From Microbacterium sp. CBA3102 (lineage in GTDB: Bacteria > Actinomycetota > Actinomycetes > Actinomycetales > Microbacteriaceae): DNA of 64,000 nt. Shown here piece by piece: positions 8,496-16,797 of this stretch. The position numbers and the translations under genes were made by a program. The stretch lies in assembly GCF_007954505.1 (NCBI RefSeq), contig NZ_CP042412.1, forward strand, positions 2,790,001 to 2,854,000, in the 5' to 3' direction. The notes under the pieces are model-generated. The model ran no database searches and was not told the origin of the DNA. It worked only from the letters and a program-made list of their open reading frames with translations. The number at the start of each line of letters is the position of its first letter. Within the stretch, counting starts at the first letter, position 1.

Positions 8496-9667
8496 CCCCC
8501 CAGCCCCCTCTGCACGTCGCCGTCATCGGCGCAGGCATCCTCGGCACCTCGACGGCCGCCCACCTCGCCCGCACGGGCGCCCGGGTCACGCTCGTCACCT
8601 CCGGGAAGCCGGGCGATGGCGCATCCGGCCGGTCGATCGCCTGGCTGAACTCCTCCGGCGCCCGCTCGACCGAGTACCGCTACCTGCGCCTGATCGGCAT
8701 CGACCGATACCGCACCTGGAAGGAGCAGCATCCGGAGAGCAGCAGCTATCTGCGGTTCGACGGCGCCCTGAAGTGGGGAGCGGATGACGAGAGCTTCCGC
8801 GACACCTTCGCCTACGAACGCGCGGGCGGATACGACTCGGTCTGGGTCGAGCCGACGAGGATCGCGGAGTTCGCCCCCGACGTCGACGCTGACGCGGTCG
8901 CCGCTGAGGGTGCGATCTTCAACCCCGGAGAAGGGTGGGTGAACCTGCCCGATCTGATCGCGGCCCTTCTCGCCGAGGCGGTCGCGAGCGGTGTCGAGGT
9001 CATCGAGGACGCGGGGGATGTCCGCGTCGACGTGCGCGGCGACGCGGTCGTCGGCGTCGTTCTCGGCGACGGCACAGCTCTCGCGGCGGACCGGGTCGTC
9101 CTCGCGACCGGCGGGCAGGTGCCTGCCCAGCTGGCGGCGCTCGGCGTGACGGTTCCCGATGCCACGCCCGCGGCGTTCGTCGTGATGACCGAGCCGGTCG
9201 AGCCGCGCGTGCGGACCGTCCTGAACACGCCGCGCGTCGCCGTGCGCCCGATGCCGGACGGTCGGCTGGTGCTCGACGCGGACTGGGCCGAGAAGTCGAT
9301 CGAGTTCGGCGCGGACGGATCCCTCACCGTGCCCGATGCCTCCGTGCAGGGACTGCTCGAGGAGGGTGCGCGCGTTCTCGCCGGGAATCCGCGACTCACG
9401 GTCCAGCGGGTCGCCGCCGGTCTGAAGCCGATCCCCGGCGACGGTGAACCGGTCGTCGGTGCCGTCTCGGCGATCTCCGGGCTCTACACGCTGTTCACCC
9501 ACTCTGGCGCGACGCTCGGCCTCATCCTCGGCGAACTGCTTGCCGAGGAGATCGTCACGGGTCGGCCGTCTCCGGTGCTCGATGCCTTCCGTCTGGATCG
9601 CTTCGATGCGGATGTCGAGCTCGGCGAGGTGGGCATCGGCGCCTGGGCGCCGGTCACGCAGCAGTAA
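8492..9667 (+). CDS. FAD-dependent oxidoreductase (DAO family)
   Basis: A 391-residue D-amino-acid-oxidase-like flavoprotein. The dinucleotide-binding motif VIGAGILGTSTAAHLA is at residues 11-26, with KPGDGASGRSIAWLNSSGA, the usual second FAD contact, at about 42-60. RVVLATGG follows in the middle. The C-terminal GLKPIPGDGEPVVG and LYTLFTHSGATLG match the glycine-oxidase/sarcosine-oxidase type closing motif. These enzymes oxidise amines, amino or imino acids. The ATGA overlap with the preceding gene and the common operator region indicate a role in catabolism of the imported compound; the substrate is unknown. It is the last gene of the operon. Confidence 0.9.
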   Translation: MTPQPPLHVAVIGAGILGTSTAAHLARTGARVTLVTSGKPGDGASGRSIAWLNSSGARSTEYRYLRLIGIDRYRTWKEQHPESSSYLRFDGALKWGADDESFRDTFAYERAGGYDSVWVEPTRIAEFAPDVDADAVAAEGAIFNPGEGWVNLPDLIAALLAEAVASGVEVIEDAGDVRVDVRGDAVVGVVLGDGTALAADRVVLATGGQVPAQLAALGVTVPDATPAAFVVMTEPVEPRVRTVLNTPRVAVRPMPDGRLVLDADWAEKSIEFGADGSLTVPDASVQGLLEEGARVLAGNPRLTVQRVAAGLKPIPGDGEPVVGAVSAISGLYTLFTHSGATLGLILGELLAEEIVTGRPSPVLDAFRLDRFDADVELGEVGIGAWAPVTQQ

Positions 9668-9713
9668 CTGATCGCTCGTTCCGGGTGGATCTCACCAGGC
9701 CGCCGTGCGCTCT

Positions 9714-9748
9714 TCCTGGATCTGGCAGGCCCCCTGCCAGATCCAGGA
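9714..9748 (+). terminator. Long perfect hairpin closing the catabolic operon
   Basis: A 16-bp perfect stem (TCCTGGATCTGGCAGG and its complement) with a 3-base loop starts 47 bases after the last stop of the operon. There is no T-tract, as is common for actinobacterial terminators. It is placed to end the 4904-9667 transcript. Confidence 0.65.
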
Positions 9749-9848
9749 GCGGAGCCGGTCGGCGTCGATTTCTACTTTGACGCCGAACGTCCGCTGTCCA
9801 TCGCGTCACCTGGACGACGTAGCGCACGTTCGTCTCTCGGAACTGCAG

Positions 9849-10001
9849 CTATGCCGGGCCCCAGAGTTTCGTCGCGTCGGGGACGACCGGGACGGGTTGC
9901 GAGAAGAGACGCAACTGCTCCGCGTCAAGGGTTCGAAGTGGGCCGTTCTTGCGTTCCTCTCGCAGTTTGCGTACCCACGCAGAACTGATGGATGCAGTCA
10001 A
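9849..10001 (-). pseudogene. Short C-terminal coding remnant, unknown family
   Basis: A 50-residue minus-strand open frame, ending at the stop at 9849, has a protein-like sequence: SAWVRKLREERKNGPLRT, then DAEQLRLFSQPVPVVPDA and TKLWGPA. It has no proper start; a TTG at 10001 follows directly after an in-frame TAG. I read it as the tail of a deleted gene. The remaining bases between 9749 and 10100 show nothing else. Confidence 0.35.
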
Positions 10002-10100
10002 CTACGCTCGGTACGCGCCGCGTTGAGTTCATGCTCGGCCCCTTTACGGTCTAAAGCGGCGTGGCTCAGGCGGGCCACCCGAACAATGCCTACACGGAAA

Positions 10101-10134
10101 AGGCGGCGGCACCTTGATCGAGGTGCCGCCGCCT
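10101..10134 (-). terminator. Rho-independent terminator for the minus-strand crystallin-like gene remnant
   Basis: A 14-bp perfect stem (AGGCGGCGGCACCT with its complement) and 6-base loop is followed, on the minus strand, by TTTTCC. It lies 21 bases past the stop of the remnant at 10155, so the 3' end of that gene survived with its terminator. Confidence 0.8.
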
Positions 10135-10154
10135 GCGAGGCACAGTGTTGTTGC

Positions 10155-10405
10155 TCAGCCCGTGAAGTTGACGGACGAGGCGAGGTTGTCCATCCAGCTC
10201 AGCGATGCTGCGTTGCCATTGATCTTGTAGACAGAGCCTGTGAGGTTGACGTCGTTGTACAGGTAGGTCTTGCACGGCGACGCCGACTGCACCGAGGAGA
10301 TGGAGTTCTTCATGCTGTTCGTCCAGCTCCACGAGTAGTCGCTCAGTCGACTGATCACGAAGTTGTGCGAGGAACACCCGGAACCGACCGTCGTGGTGAA
10401 CAAAT
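10155..10405 (-). pseudogene. C-terminal remnant of a secreted beta/gamma-crystallin-like (peptidase inhibitor I36) protein
   Basis: The minus-strand frame ending at 10155 encodes about 80 residues that look like the tail of a small secreted I36/crystallin-like protein. It has paired cysteines (SGCSSHNF and SASPCKTYLYNDVN), a YNDVNLTGS strand and the closing ASLSWMDNLASSVNFTG typical of such Greek-key repeats. Upstream of about 10405 the same frame turns into unrelated Arg/Pro-rich sequence, the shadow of plus-strand genes, so the signal peptide and first half are missing. An intact terminator follows. The family call rests on the spacing of aromatic, glycine and cysteine residues and is moderate. 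Confidence 0.5.
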
Positions 10406-10439
10406 GTGAACCGCACGACCGGAGACAGGGGGCAAGGAT

Positions 10440-10670
10440 ATGAGCGATTACGAACAAGACAGTCCCAGCGCGGAGGCCGCGCAGCGGGTGTTCGCGGAGG
10501 CCGCGCAGCGAATCGAGATGAACCGGGTCACGGCTGGCCGAGAAGTCGACATCGCGGCCGGGGATCGGCTCACCCTCATCGCTGAGGGCATGCGGGCAAC
10601 GGATCGCGCACGTACGACGATGACGGGGGAGGCGGCCGAGGAACCAGCGTCGACGAGCTCGCCGGTGTGA
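10440..10670 (+). CDS. Small hypothetical acidic protein, 76 aa
   Basis: An Ala/Glu-rich 76-residue product beginning MSDYEQDSPSAEAAQRVF with two predicted amphipathic helices (AEAAQRVFAEAAQRIEMNR and IAAGDRLTLIAEGMRATDR). Codon use is normal for the genome (GC-ending). AAGGAT precedes the ATG. Its stop overlaps the GTG of the next frame as GTGA. The repeated AEAAQR motif suggests a short coiled coil. No family recognised. Confidence 0.45.
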   Translation: MSDYEQDSPSAEAAQRVFAEAAQRIEMNRVTAGREVDIAAGDRLTLIAEGMRATDRARTTMTGEAAEEPASTSSPV

Positions 10671-11035
10671 TCGAGGACCTGTCGGCCCGCCCGTGGCACA
10701 CGGGGCCGCTGCGGGAGTCCGTCGATCGATGGGTGGATGCTCAGCTCGACGAGACGCACCAGGCAGTGGTGGCGCGGGACAGGGGTATCGGCATCCAGGA
10801 AACGAGCGCCGTAAACCGGTCCCGGCGGACGTATCTGGCTGCTCCCGAGGCTTGCGCAAGCGTGACGAGGGTTAGTGACTATCCGAGGATTTACTACACC
10901 ACTCGGCCACCTGCGGATCATGAGCGGAGGGTGGCGCGGGCGGGCGCTGAAGGCTATAGGGGGAGAGAGAAACCGCCCGACCGCGTCGAAGATTCCGGTT
11001 CCCAGGAAGGTGCCACCACCCCATCGATGCCGTAG
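10667..11035 (+). CDS. Hypothetical protein, 3' part possibly decayed
   Basis: Coupled by GTGA to the preceding small gene. The first 48 residues look coding (VIEDLSARPWHTGPLRES, then VDRWVDAQLDETHQAVVA). After about position 10800 the composition becomes Arg/Pro/Ser-rich with irregular codon use and the frame is probably no longer meaningful. It is likely a 3'-truncated gene joined to unrelated DNA. No family recognised. Confidence 0.3.
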   Translation: MIEDLSARPWHTGPLRESVDRWVDAQLDETHQAVVARDRGIGIQETSAVNRSRRTYLAAPEACASVTRVSDYPRIYYTTRPPADHERRVARAGAEGYRGREKPPDRVEDSGSQEGATTPSMP

Positions 11036-11674
11036 ACGGGAAGCCAGAGTCCCATCATCACCGAGGTCCCGCAAGACCATTCTCAGCCAGGAGTGGCGCG
11101 GTGAAGGTGTGACAGGGTCTTCAGGGGAGCTAATCGAGTAGCACGCGGGACGGCGGCTGCGCGCTAATGGTCGGAACCAGCTCTGCGACGACGAGTGCTC
11201 TCCTGAGACGCAAGCGGATGCCCCGCGAGGGATCAACCCCCTTCCGGCGCTCTGCGCTCCGTCTATCGTCGGCATACCGGGGGTCTCAGCTTCCTCGGGC
11301 ACTACCGGAGACCCTGCACGGACCACAGCGCTCGCGGAGGTCTCCGGGCCCTTTCAGGAGGGGGTTCGCGGAAAGTCGATCCCCCTCATGCGCGGGGGCG
11401 TATGAGGGGGACCCGACATCTCACTCCGCAAAGCGGAGGGCACGCGCTAACTGCTCCCGGTATCCCCAGATCCCGGCTCACCGACTCCCCAGAGGTAGTG
11501 CGAGAAAGCGCAACCCACCGTCGGGAGACGTCACCACTCTGTCAGGTCGGCATCGCCGCGGCACCTCCTCTGGGGTGCAGATACAAAGACGCGCCAAACA
11601 CGCCGATATAGACTTGTAGCTAATCCACTATGGCCAAAAGTCCATACGCGCCAGGGTGACTCTTGACGATGCCC
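11036..11674. other. Intergenic DNA without recognisable genes
   Basis: No coding frame here has convincing codon use on either strand. The only structure seen is an imperfectly placed hairpin at 11380-11411 (arms TCCCCCTCAT and ATGAGGGGGA, 12-base loop) flanked by many short G and C runs. It is possibly remnant DNA. Confidence 0.4.
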
Positions 11675-12220
11675 TCACGATTGCGACGGAGGCTGAAAGT
11701 GAGGGATGGGGGCAGGCCGCTCACCCCGGAGCTCTTGGTGTCGCGATCGCGCTGTCTCCGTGACCGGCACGGCGTAGACCGGGGGAGTGGGGCGCGCGAC
11801 CTTCGGGAACCGGCGGCCGGTGATCTCGCTGGCGGTAACTTTCAGCACGAACAGCTTCGGCATCGCTGTCCACGACTTGAAGTGCTCAACTCCCACACGG
11901 TGCAGCTCGGCCTCGCTGGTGACCTGCTCCACAACTCCTCGGACCACCACACTCCAGAAATCCGCGTCGTCGACACCGTCGACCTCGACCGCGACTCGGG
12001 GCTGAGAAGCGACCGCAAGGAACTTCGAGTCCACCGCTGACCGAATATAGATGGTTCGGTCGACGGCGAGATGATTCACCGGTCGGATGTCGGGAAATCC
12101 GTCCGCTCCGGTGAAGGCGAGCCGGCAGAGTTGCGTCGTCCGGAGTAGTTCCCAGCAGTCCGCCTCGCCAAGCTCGTCAGGGCGAAGACCAGGCTGAGAG
12201 TCTTCCGATCTTGCAGTCAT
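11675..12220 (-). CDS. Pyridoxamine 5'-phosphate oxidase family (FMN-binding split barrel) protein
   Basis: A 181-residue protein of the PNPOx-like split-barrel family. It shows the usual opening CWELLRTTQLCRLAF, then DGFPDIRPVNHLAV for the flavin-binding strand pair. TIYIRSAVDSKFLAVASQPR and VAVEVDGVDDADFWSVVVRG follow the family's order. Such proteins bind FMN, F420 or heme and act in detoxification or redox stress. The start at 12220 is chosen because AGGAGG lies 5-10 bases before it; the frame continues upstream without support. It stands alone. Confidence 0.85.
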   Translation of the reverse strand: MTARSEDSQPGLRPDELGEADCWELLRTTQLCRLAFTGADGFPDIRPVNHLAVDRTIYIRSAVDSKFLAVASQPRVAVEVDGVDDADFWSVVVRGVVEQVTSEAELHRVGVEHFKSWTAMPKLFVLKVTASEITGRRFPKVARPTPPVYAVPVTETARSRHQELRGERPAPIPHFQPPSQS

Positions 12221-12999
12221 CACTGACCTCCTATGAGCCGGAACACTGTGTCGATTTTGATAGTGCTCTATCTCGATGATCCCACCAGGCCGAGGAGCGC
12301 TCGAGGCCCGCGCGTCTGAGAGCAGATCCCAGTTCCGGGACGCGCAATCCGACTCCCCCTTCTTCGGGGCAGACGGAAAACCCAACTTTCTCGGCAAAAC
12401 AGCAGGCGTCATCAAAGGACAAGCTCAGCGATAAGTGGCGTCGCCTCGCTCGAGAACAGTATTTCTCACGGCCAGGGCCGACTCGGTGCCCATTCCCCGC
12501 AAACGATCGTTTACGGGGCCGCAGCCCTCCTGGGACGCTTCTCTCGGTCGCTGTATCCCAACTATCTAACAAAAGCCGAGGCTGTACAGATAGTCGAGCG
12601 GCCCCCGGGAGACGGTGACCCACTATCTGTCGGCGCACCATCGGTCTGATGGCGAGTCGGGCGATCCGGGAATCTTATAGATGTGTCCGTTTCCCCAGGC
12701 CTGAAACAGTGATGACTGAGCTCGTCCGGGCGGCGTCCAGAAGCCCTTGTCGTAAGCACGGTTGGGTGTCATGCTGGCGTCAGGGTTGCGGGCCTGGGGA
12801 GGCTCGCGACAAGCCGCGGGCGATTCCCCCTCATGCTGGCGGCCGCACGCTGAGGGCTGCTCCGCCCAGCCGTTTCCCGGTCACCGCGGGGTAGCCCTCG
12901 GCGTCCGGGGTTGACGGCGTGCAGCACGCGATGCGCTATCCGTCTGAAGCCACCGAGCGCCGGGCCGGACGAGTCGCGATCGTCGGACTTGCTGGGCGC
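12221..12999. other. Intergenic DNA with one copy of a repeated palindrome
   Basis: No gene is supported. The notable element is the 24-bp near-perfect palindrome at 12495-12518, centred on AAACGATCGTTT and flanked by CCCCG/CGGGG. The same core recurs at 21299 and 22432. Confidence 0.4.
12495..12518. repeat. Palindromic repeat, copy 1 (core AAACGATCGTTT)
   Basis: The core AAACGATCGTTT is flanked by C and A and then by CCCCG and CGGGG, giving a 24-bp palindrome with one mismatched pair. It is the first of three dispersed copies in the decayed region. Confidence 0.6.
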
Positions 13000-13677
13000 C
13001 TAGCGGTCGCTGACAAACGGTGAGCTGCGTGAGTAATCGCCGTTGGCAACGGTTTCCGTAATGAATCGGGCGAGGTCGCTTCGACGGAGTGTGGTGCGAC
13101 GCCCCGACAGGTGCGCGTCGTGGTCGACTTCTCTTGCAGCACCGTCGACCAGGCCGGGGACCCGAACGAGCGTCCAGTCGAGACCGCTGCGTTGCCAGAT
13201 CGCGCGCTCTGCGATCTTGTCCTTCGCGAGCATGCCGCCGAGCGAGTTTAGTAGCCAAAAGATGATCCGGTCCCGGTTCCTTTTGCGATCCCCGGGAAGA
13301 GTGAGACCTGCGCCGCTAATGCCGACGTACCGGCTCACGTGCGCATCGCCCATCGCGCGGACCACGATCGCCGCGGTGTCGCGCAGAAGAGTGGTGTCTT
13401 TGACGACGGGGCCGAGCGCGGAGGCGACGGCATCGGCACCGTTGATCGCTGTGGCGACCGCTGCCGTATCCCGGATGTCGCCCGCCGCAATGGTGACACG
13501 GTCAGCCACGGTTGCTGCTTTCGCGGGCTCGCGGACGAGCATCGCGACGTCATGGCCGTCTGCGAGCAAATCGGCGGCGAGTAGGCGACCTGTGCGACCA
13601 GTGCCACCTAGGGCGTGTCTCCCAATCGCGGGGGGGTGACCCGCGATTCTGGCCGGCAAACTGTTCAGCGAACCCAC
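13000..13677 (-). pseudogene. NAD(P)H-binding NmrA/YwnB-like protein, 5'-truncated
   Basis: From about position 13614 downward the frame encodes an atypical short-chain dehydrogenase. It shows GGTGRTGRLLAADLLADGHDV, the dinucleotide-binding loop; VTIAAGDIRD; a VSRYVGISGAGL strand; and KDKIAERAIWQRSGLDWTLVRV, typical of NAD(P)H-binding (PF13460) proteins of about 210 residues. The usual N-terminal methionine and first beta strand (M-x-VxGA) are missing. The 21 residues read before ALGGTG derive from unrelated DNA beyond a junction at about 13612. The gene therefore lost its start and promoter. Binding residues are otherwise retained. Confidence 0.7.
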
Positions 13678-13734
13678 GATCGAGAAGTTGGACGTCCTGG
13701 CCTCTAAGCTCCCCGCCTGAGACTACGATCTCGT
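13612..13734. other. Junction DNA between NmrA remnant and resolvase locus
   Basis: Directly at the NmrA break the sequence reads CTAGGGCGTGTCTCCCAATC, which resembles the terminal repeat of an insertion sequence; a partner end was not found. A short plus-strand frame at 13646-13720 reads ILAGKLFSEPTIEKLDVLAS and then a stop, a protein-like tail of unknown origin. Confidence 0.3.
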
Positions 13735-13780
13735 CGAGTGTGTCGCTGTGCGATGTTCAGATCGCACAGCGACACACTCG
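13735..13780. repeat. Perfect 46-nt hairpin next to the resolvase gene
   Basis: A 20-bp perfect inverted repeat (CGAGTGTGTCGCTGTGCGAT and its complement) flanks a 6-base loop GTTCAG. It lies 147 bases past the 3' end of the serine recombinase. It could be a terminator or a recombination site; there is no T-run. Confidence 0.6.
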
Positions 13781-13888
13781 TCACGATGGGGTCACGTTGG
13801 TGGCTGCGTGCAGTGCGGCGGTGAAGTAGCCCGGGGAAGCACCGACACCTTTGTCCGCGACGTGCTCGGGCCCAGCGATGTGAGCAGC

Positions 13889-13928
13889 TTCGCTCGGTGT
13901 CGTCCTTCTCGCTTCGCTCGGTGTCGTC
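13889..13928. repeat. 17-bp direct repeat at the 3' end of the resolvase gene
   Basis: CTTCGCTCGGTGTCGTC occurs at 13889-13905 and again at 13912-13928, with a 6-base spacer. The second copy reaches into the resolvase stop codon. It may mark slippage or a duplicated transposon/recombination end. Confidence 0.5.
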
Positions 13929-14508
13929 AGGCGGCGGGTGGGTTCGCTCCGCCGCGCTGGATCGCTCGGTACACGGTTGAGCGGGCGACACCGAAGAGCT
14001 CGGCGATTTCGCTCGTGGTGTGCGTGCCGGCACGGTGCAGCGCGACCAGGTGCTTCTCCTCCGAGACGGAGAGCTTGGGCTTCTTTCCGCGGAGCTTGCC
14101 CGCGGCCTTCGCTATCGCCATCCCCTCGCGCGTGCGGGCACGGATGAGGTCGGCTTCGAACTCCGCGACCATCCCGAGGACGTTGAACAGCAGTCGCCCA
14201 ACGGGATCGGTTGGGTCGTAGACGGAACCTCCGAGCTTCAGCGTCACGCCCTTGCGCGTCAGCTCGTCGGCGATATCACGAGCGTCGGGGAGTGATCTTG
14301 CGAGGCGATCGAGCTTGGTGACGACCAGGACGTCACCTTTGCGGACCGCGGCAAGCGCTTCGCGGAGCCCCGGGCGTTCACGGTTCGTTCCGGTCATGCC
14401 GTGGTCGACGTGCACGTTCTCGGGATCGACGCCGAGCGAGTGGAGGCCGTCCCGCTGCGCGGCGAGGTCCTGCCCAGAGGTTGAGACGCGGGCGTATCCG
14501 ACAAGCAT
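13927..14508 (-). CDS. Serine recombinase, Tn3-type resolvase (TnpR-like)
   Basis: A complete 193-residue resolvase/invertase. The N-terminal catalytic domain has VGYARVSTSGQDLAAQ, with catalytic serine 9. It also has DHGMTGTNRERPGLREAL, LVVTKLDRLARSLPDARDI with the arginine cluster, and GRLLFNVLGMVAEFEADLI leading into the long E helix. The C-terminal helix-turn-helix is HTTSEIAELFGVARSTVYRAI. Such enzymes resolve cointegrates of Tn3-family transposons at a res site. No transposase gene is present nearby, so this is probably an orphan left by a transposon or part of a mobile unit; the 46-nt hairpin downstream may belong to it. Confidence 0.93.
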   Translation of the reverse strand: MLVGYARVSTSGQDLAAQRDGLHSLGVDPENVHVDHGMTGTNRERPGLREALAAVRKGDVLVVTKLDRLARSLPDARDIADELTRKGVTLKLGGSVYDPTDPVGRLLFNVLGMVAEFEADLIRARTREGMAIAKAAGKLRGKKPKLSVSEEKHLVALHRAGTHTTSEIAELFGVARSTVYRAIQRGGANPPAA

Positions 14509-14698
14509 GCGGCGACTGTAGCGTCTAGGGCACCTTCACCGGGCATTTTTGCGGGACAGTCTTACGGGAATCGAAGGCTTAGGTAGTTGCTGGGTTCTGG
14601 TCGTTCACCCGGATGGTCCGCACCTGTACCGGTGGACGACCCCTCAGCGGGCCGCCGGTTCACTGTCATCGTGCAGTCGCGATCCTGTAGGTTCTGGC

Positions 14699-15316
14699 TC
14701 AGGGAGTTCTCATGCGTCGCGCACGGATACCCCGGTCACGGCTCTGCGGCATCTGCCCGAAGTGAGGCCCGGGGTCGAGGATCGGGCGCGACGAGCTCGT
14801 CAGGCGGTCCCGCAGGGCGTCGTCGATGCTGCCGACGTACAGCCAGCCCATCAGCAGTTCGTGATCGGCCAGCCCGTGCGCGGCCCGTACTTCGGGCGAG
14901 TTGGCCAGGTGTCCCGTGCGCCATTTGACGCCCCAGCCGGCCTGCCAGAGGGCCAGTTGGAGCAGGTGGCCGACGCCGGCGGCGGTGGCGTGCTGTTCCC
15001 ATTCGGGCACGTCGGGGTGTTCTCGAGGGCTGGCGACCAGGGCGATGAGCAGCTCCGCGCGGAAGGGCTTGGGGTTGCGCTCCCCAGGTTCGCGGTCGAC
15101 GCTGCCGGCGGCGTCCAGTGCCTCGCCGAGTCGGGTGCGGTCCTCGCCACGGAGTGTGATGAGCCGCCACGGGCGAAGGGACTTGTGGTCGGCTACCGGG
15201 GTCGCTGCGCCGAGCAGGTGCATGAGCTCCGCATCGGTCGGCGTCTCCGGTCCCACTTTGCCCAGTGAGCGCCGAGTCGCCATGGCTTCGAGCAGGGGAT
15301 CAGAGAAGTGGACCAT
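14699..15316 (-). CDS. Nitroreductase family protein
   Basis: An FMN-dependent nitroreductase of about 205 residues. It shows LEAMATRRSLGKVGPETPTD with the family's double arginine-serine FMN motif, HKSLRPWRLITLRGEDR for the flavin phosphate, and QLALWQAGWGVKWRTGH, a YdjA-like signature. It probably reduces quinones or nitro compounds with NAD(P)H. The start at 15316 is taken; an in-frame ATG at 15343 would overlap the end of the exporter gene by 17 bases and is equally possible. It is in one operon with the MFS gene upstream. Confidence 0.85.
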   Translation of the reverse strand: MVHFSDPLLEAMATRRSLGKVGPETPTDAELMHLLGAATPVADHKSLRPWRLITLRGEDRTRLGEALDAAGSVDREPGERNPKPFRAELLIALVASPREHPDVPEWEQHATAAGVGHLLQLALWQAGWGVKWRTGHLANSPEVRAAHGLADHELLMGWLYVGSIDDALRDRLTSSSRPILDPGPHFGQMPQSRDRGIRARRMRTP

Positions 15317-15326
15317 GTATCCATTG

Positions 15327-16691
15327 TCAGCGCCTGGAGACATCCGGTAGTCGTTGAGAGGCGACCACCCCCACCGCGCCCATCGCGGCCAGGAACAGCA
15401 GCGCCCACTGCAGGGCGAGGGTCGCCAGCAGCGCGCTGATCGCGCCGACGATGAGCAGGACGAACCCCATGGCGGTGTTCGACACCGCCACGTAGGTGGT
15501 GCGCTGGTCGCCCTCGGCCATGTCGATCACATAGGTCTTGCGACCGACGCGCACGCCCGTGTGTGTCAGCGTCAGCAGGAAGTAGGCGGCGACGAAGACC
15601 AGATTGCCTGCCAGCGATGCTCCTGCGAAGACGGGGAGCGCGACGAGCACCACGAGCGCCACGATGATCGCGGATGCCGCGGCAGCGCCGAACGTCATCA
15701 CGTTCCTGCTGGAGCGGTCGGCCCATCGGCCGAAGATCCTGCCGCCGATCAGGGCGGCGACCCCGGAGGCCAGGATGAACCCGCCGAGCCCCGACAGTCC
15801 GCCCGCTCCGGAGGCGATGGACAGGGCCACCACGAACGGCGGGGCGAGTGAGGAGACGAGCAGGAGACTGCGCACCCCGACGAAGCGGCGGAAGTCGCGG
15901 TCGCCGCGCAAGAGTGCGATGGTCTCTGCGAACCAGTTCGGCCCGGGGCCAACATCTTTCTCGACGCGGCCGGCGCCGACAGGTTCTTCGGATGGTTCGC
16001 GAATGCCGACGTACACTGCCGCCACCAGCACCCAGAGTGCGGCACCTGCCGCCAGCAGCCACGCGAGCTGTTCGGCCGCCAAGTCCTCGCCGCCGAGAAT
16101 CCGGATGCCCAGGCCCAGGGTGATGGCCACCACTCCGGACGCCGTGGTCGCCAGCCCGTTGATCTGCCCGCGTTCGCCCTTGGGTATGGTCCTCCCTTGG
16201 ACGTCCTTGGAGGCGATCGAGCACAGGCACCGCCCCAGCGCGAACGCCGCCAGCCCGACCAGGATCACGACCCCGGCGACCAGGCCCTGCCCGAGCGCGG
16301 CGGTTCCGGCGATCACTCCCGCCGAAGCAGCCTGCACCAGAGCGCCGGAGATGAACACCCACTTGCGGAACCGCACACGGACGATGAGTGGCGTGAGGAA
16401 CGCCTGCGGGAGCATCGAGAGCGACTCGCGGATCGGCACCAGTAGGCCCGTCAGCGCCACGGGAACGCCGAGGGCGTTGAACATCCACGGCAGCACGGTC
16501 GAGGCGTTGACGATCTGATCGCCCGAGGACTGGAGCGCGTTGGCGGCCACCAGTCGAAGTCCATTGGGCGCGAGATTGCGCCGCACCTCAGGATCGAGCT
16601 CCTGCTCGGCCCGCTTGTCCCGGTGCAACACCGCCGAGTAGATCCGCTCCCCAGCGCTCATACCCGGGAATCTAGACCGCGCCCGCGACAT
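15327..16691 (-). CDS. MFS transporter, putative exporter
   Basis: A major facilitator protein of about 454 residues with some 12 hydrophobic segments. These include TGLLVPIRESLSMLPQAFL, LVAGVVILVGLAAFALGR, GLGGFILASGVAALIGGR and LLATLALQWALLFLAAMG. The loop GRIFGRWADRSSRNVM between the sixth and seventh helix pairs is the typical basic MFS motif. It probably exports a small compound. The start at 16691 is chosen for AGAGG about 8 bases before; a second candidate is 16661 (MSAGERIYSAV). The reading frame open further upstream runs into the divergent oxidase promoter. Downstream, the nitroreductase is nearly contiguous. Confidence 0.85.
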   Translation of the reverse strand: MSRARSRFPGMSAGERIYSAVLHRDKRAEQELDPEVRRNLAPNGLRLVAANALQSSGDQIVNASTVLPWMFNALGVPVALTGLLVPIRESLSMLPQAFLTPLIVRVRFRKWVFISGALVQAASAGVIAGTAALGQGLVAGVVILVGLAAFALGRCLCSIASKDVQGRTIPKGERGQINGLATTASGVVAITLGLGIRILGGEDLAAEQLAWLLAAGAALWVLVAAVYVGIREPSEEPVGAGRVEKDVGPGPNWFAETIALLRGDRDFRRFVGVRSLLLVSSLAPPFVVALSIASGAGGLSGLGGFILASGVAALIGGRIFGRWADRSSRNVMTFGAAAASAIIVALVVLVALPVFAGASLAGNLVFVAAYFLLTLTHTGVRVGRKTYVIDMAEGDQRTTYVAVSNTAMGFVLLIVGAISALLATLALQWALLFLAAMGAVGVVASQRLPDVSRR

Positions 16692-16797
16692 CCGCGAGAC
16701 CTCTGTTCGACGCTCGCGTCTGCGCGCGGAACTCCATCCGTTATACCGTGTGTGCATAGTCCCACGACACGTCGGGCGGGCTGGTAGCGTGTAGCGC

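Noticed and set aside
11380..11411. Hairpin with arms TCCCCCTCAT/ATGAGGGGGA as a terminator
   Set aside because: No gene ends nearby on either strand and there is no T-run, so a terminator role is unsupported.
15193..16488. A 431-codon minus-strand frame over the MFS exporter
   Set aside because: Arg/Gly-rich shadow of the exporter with no hydrophobic segments or family motifs.
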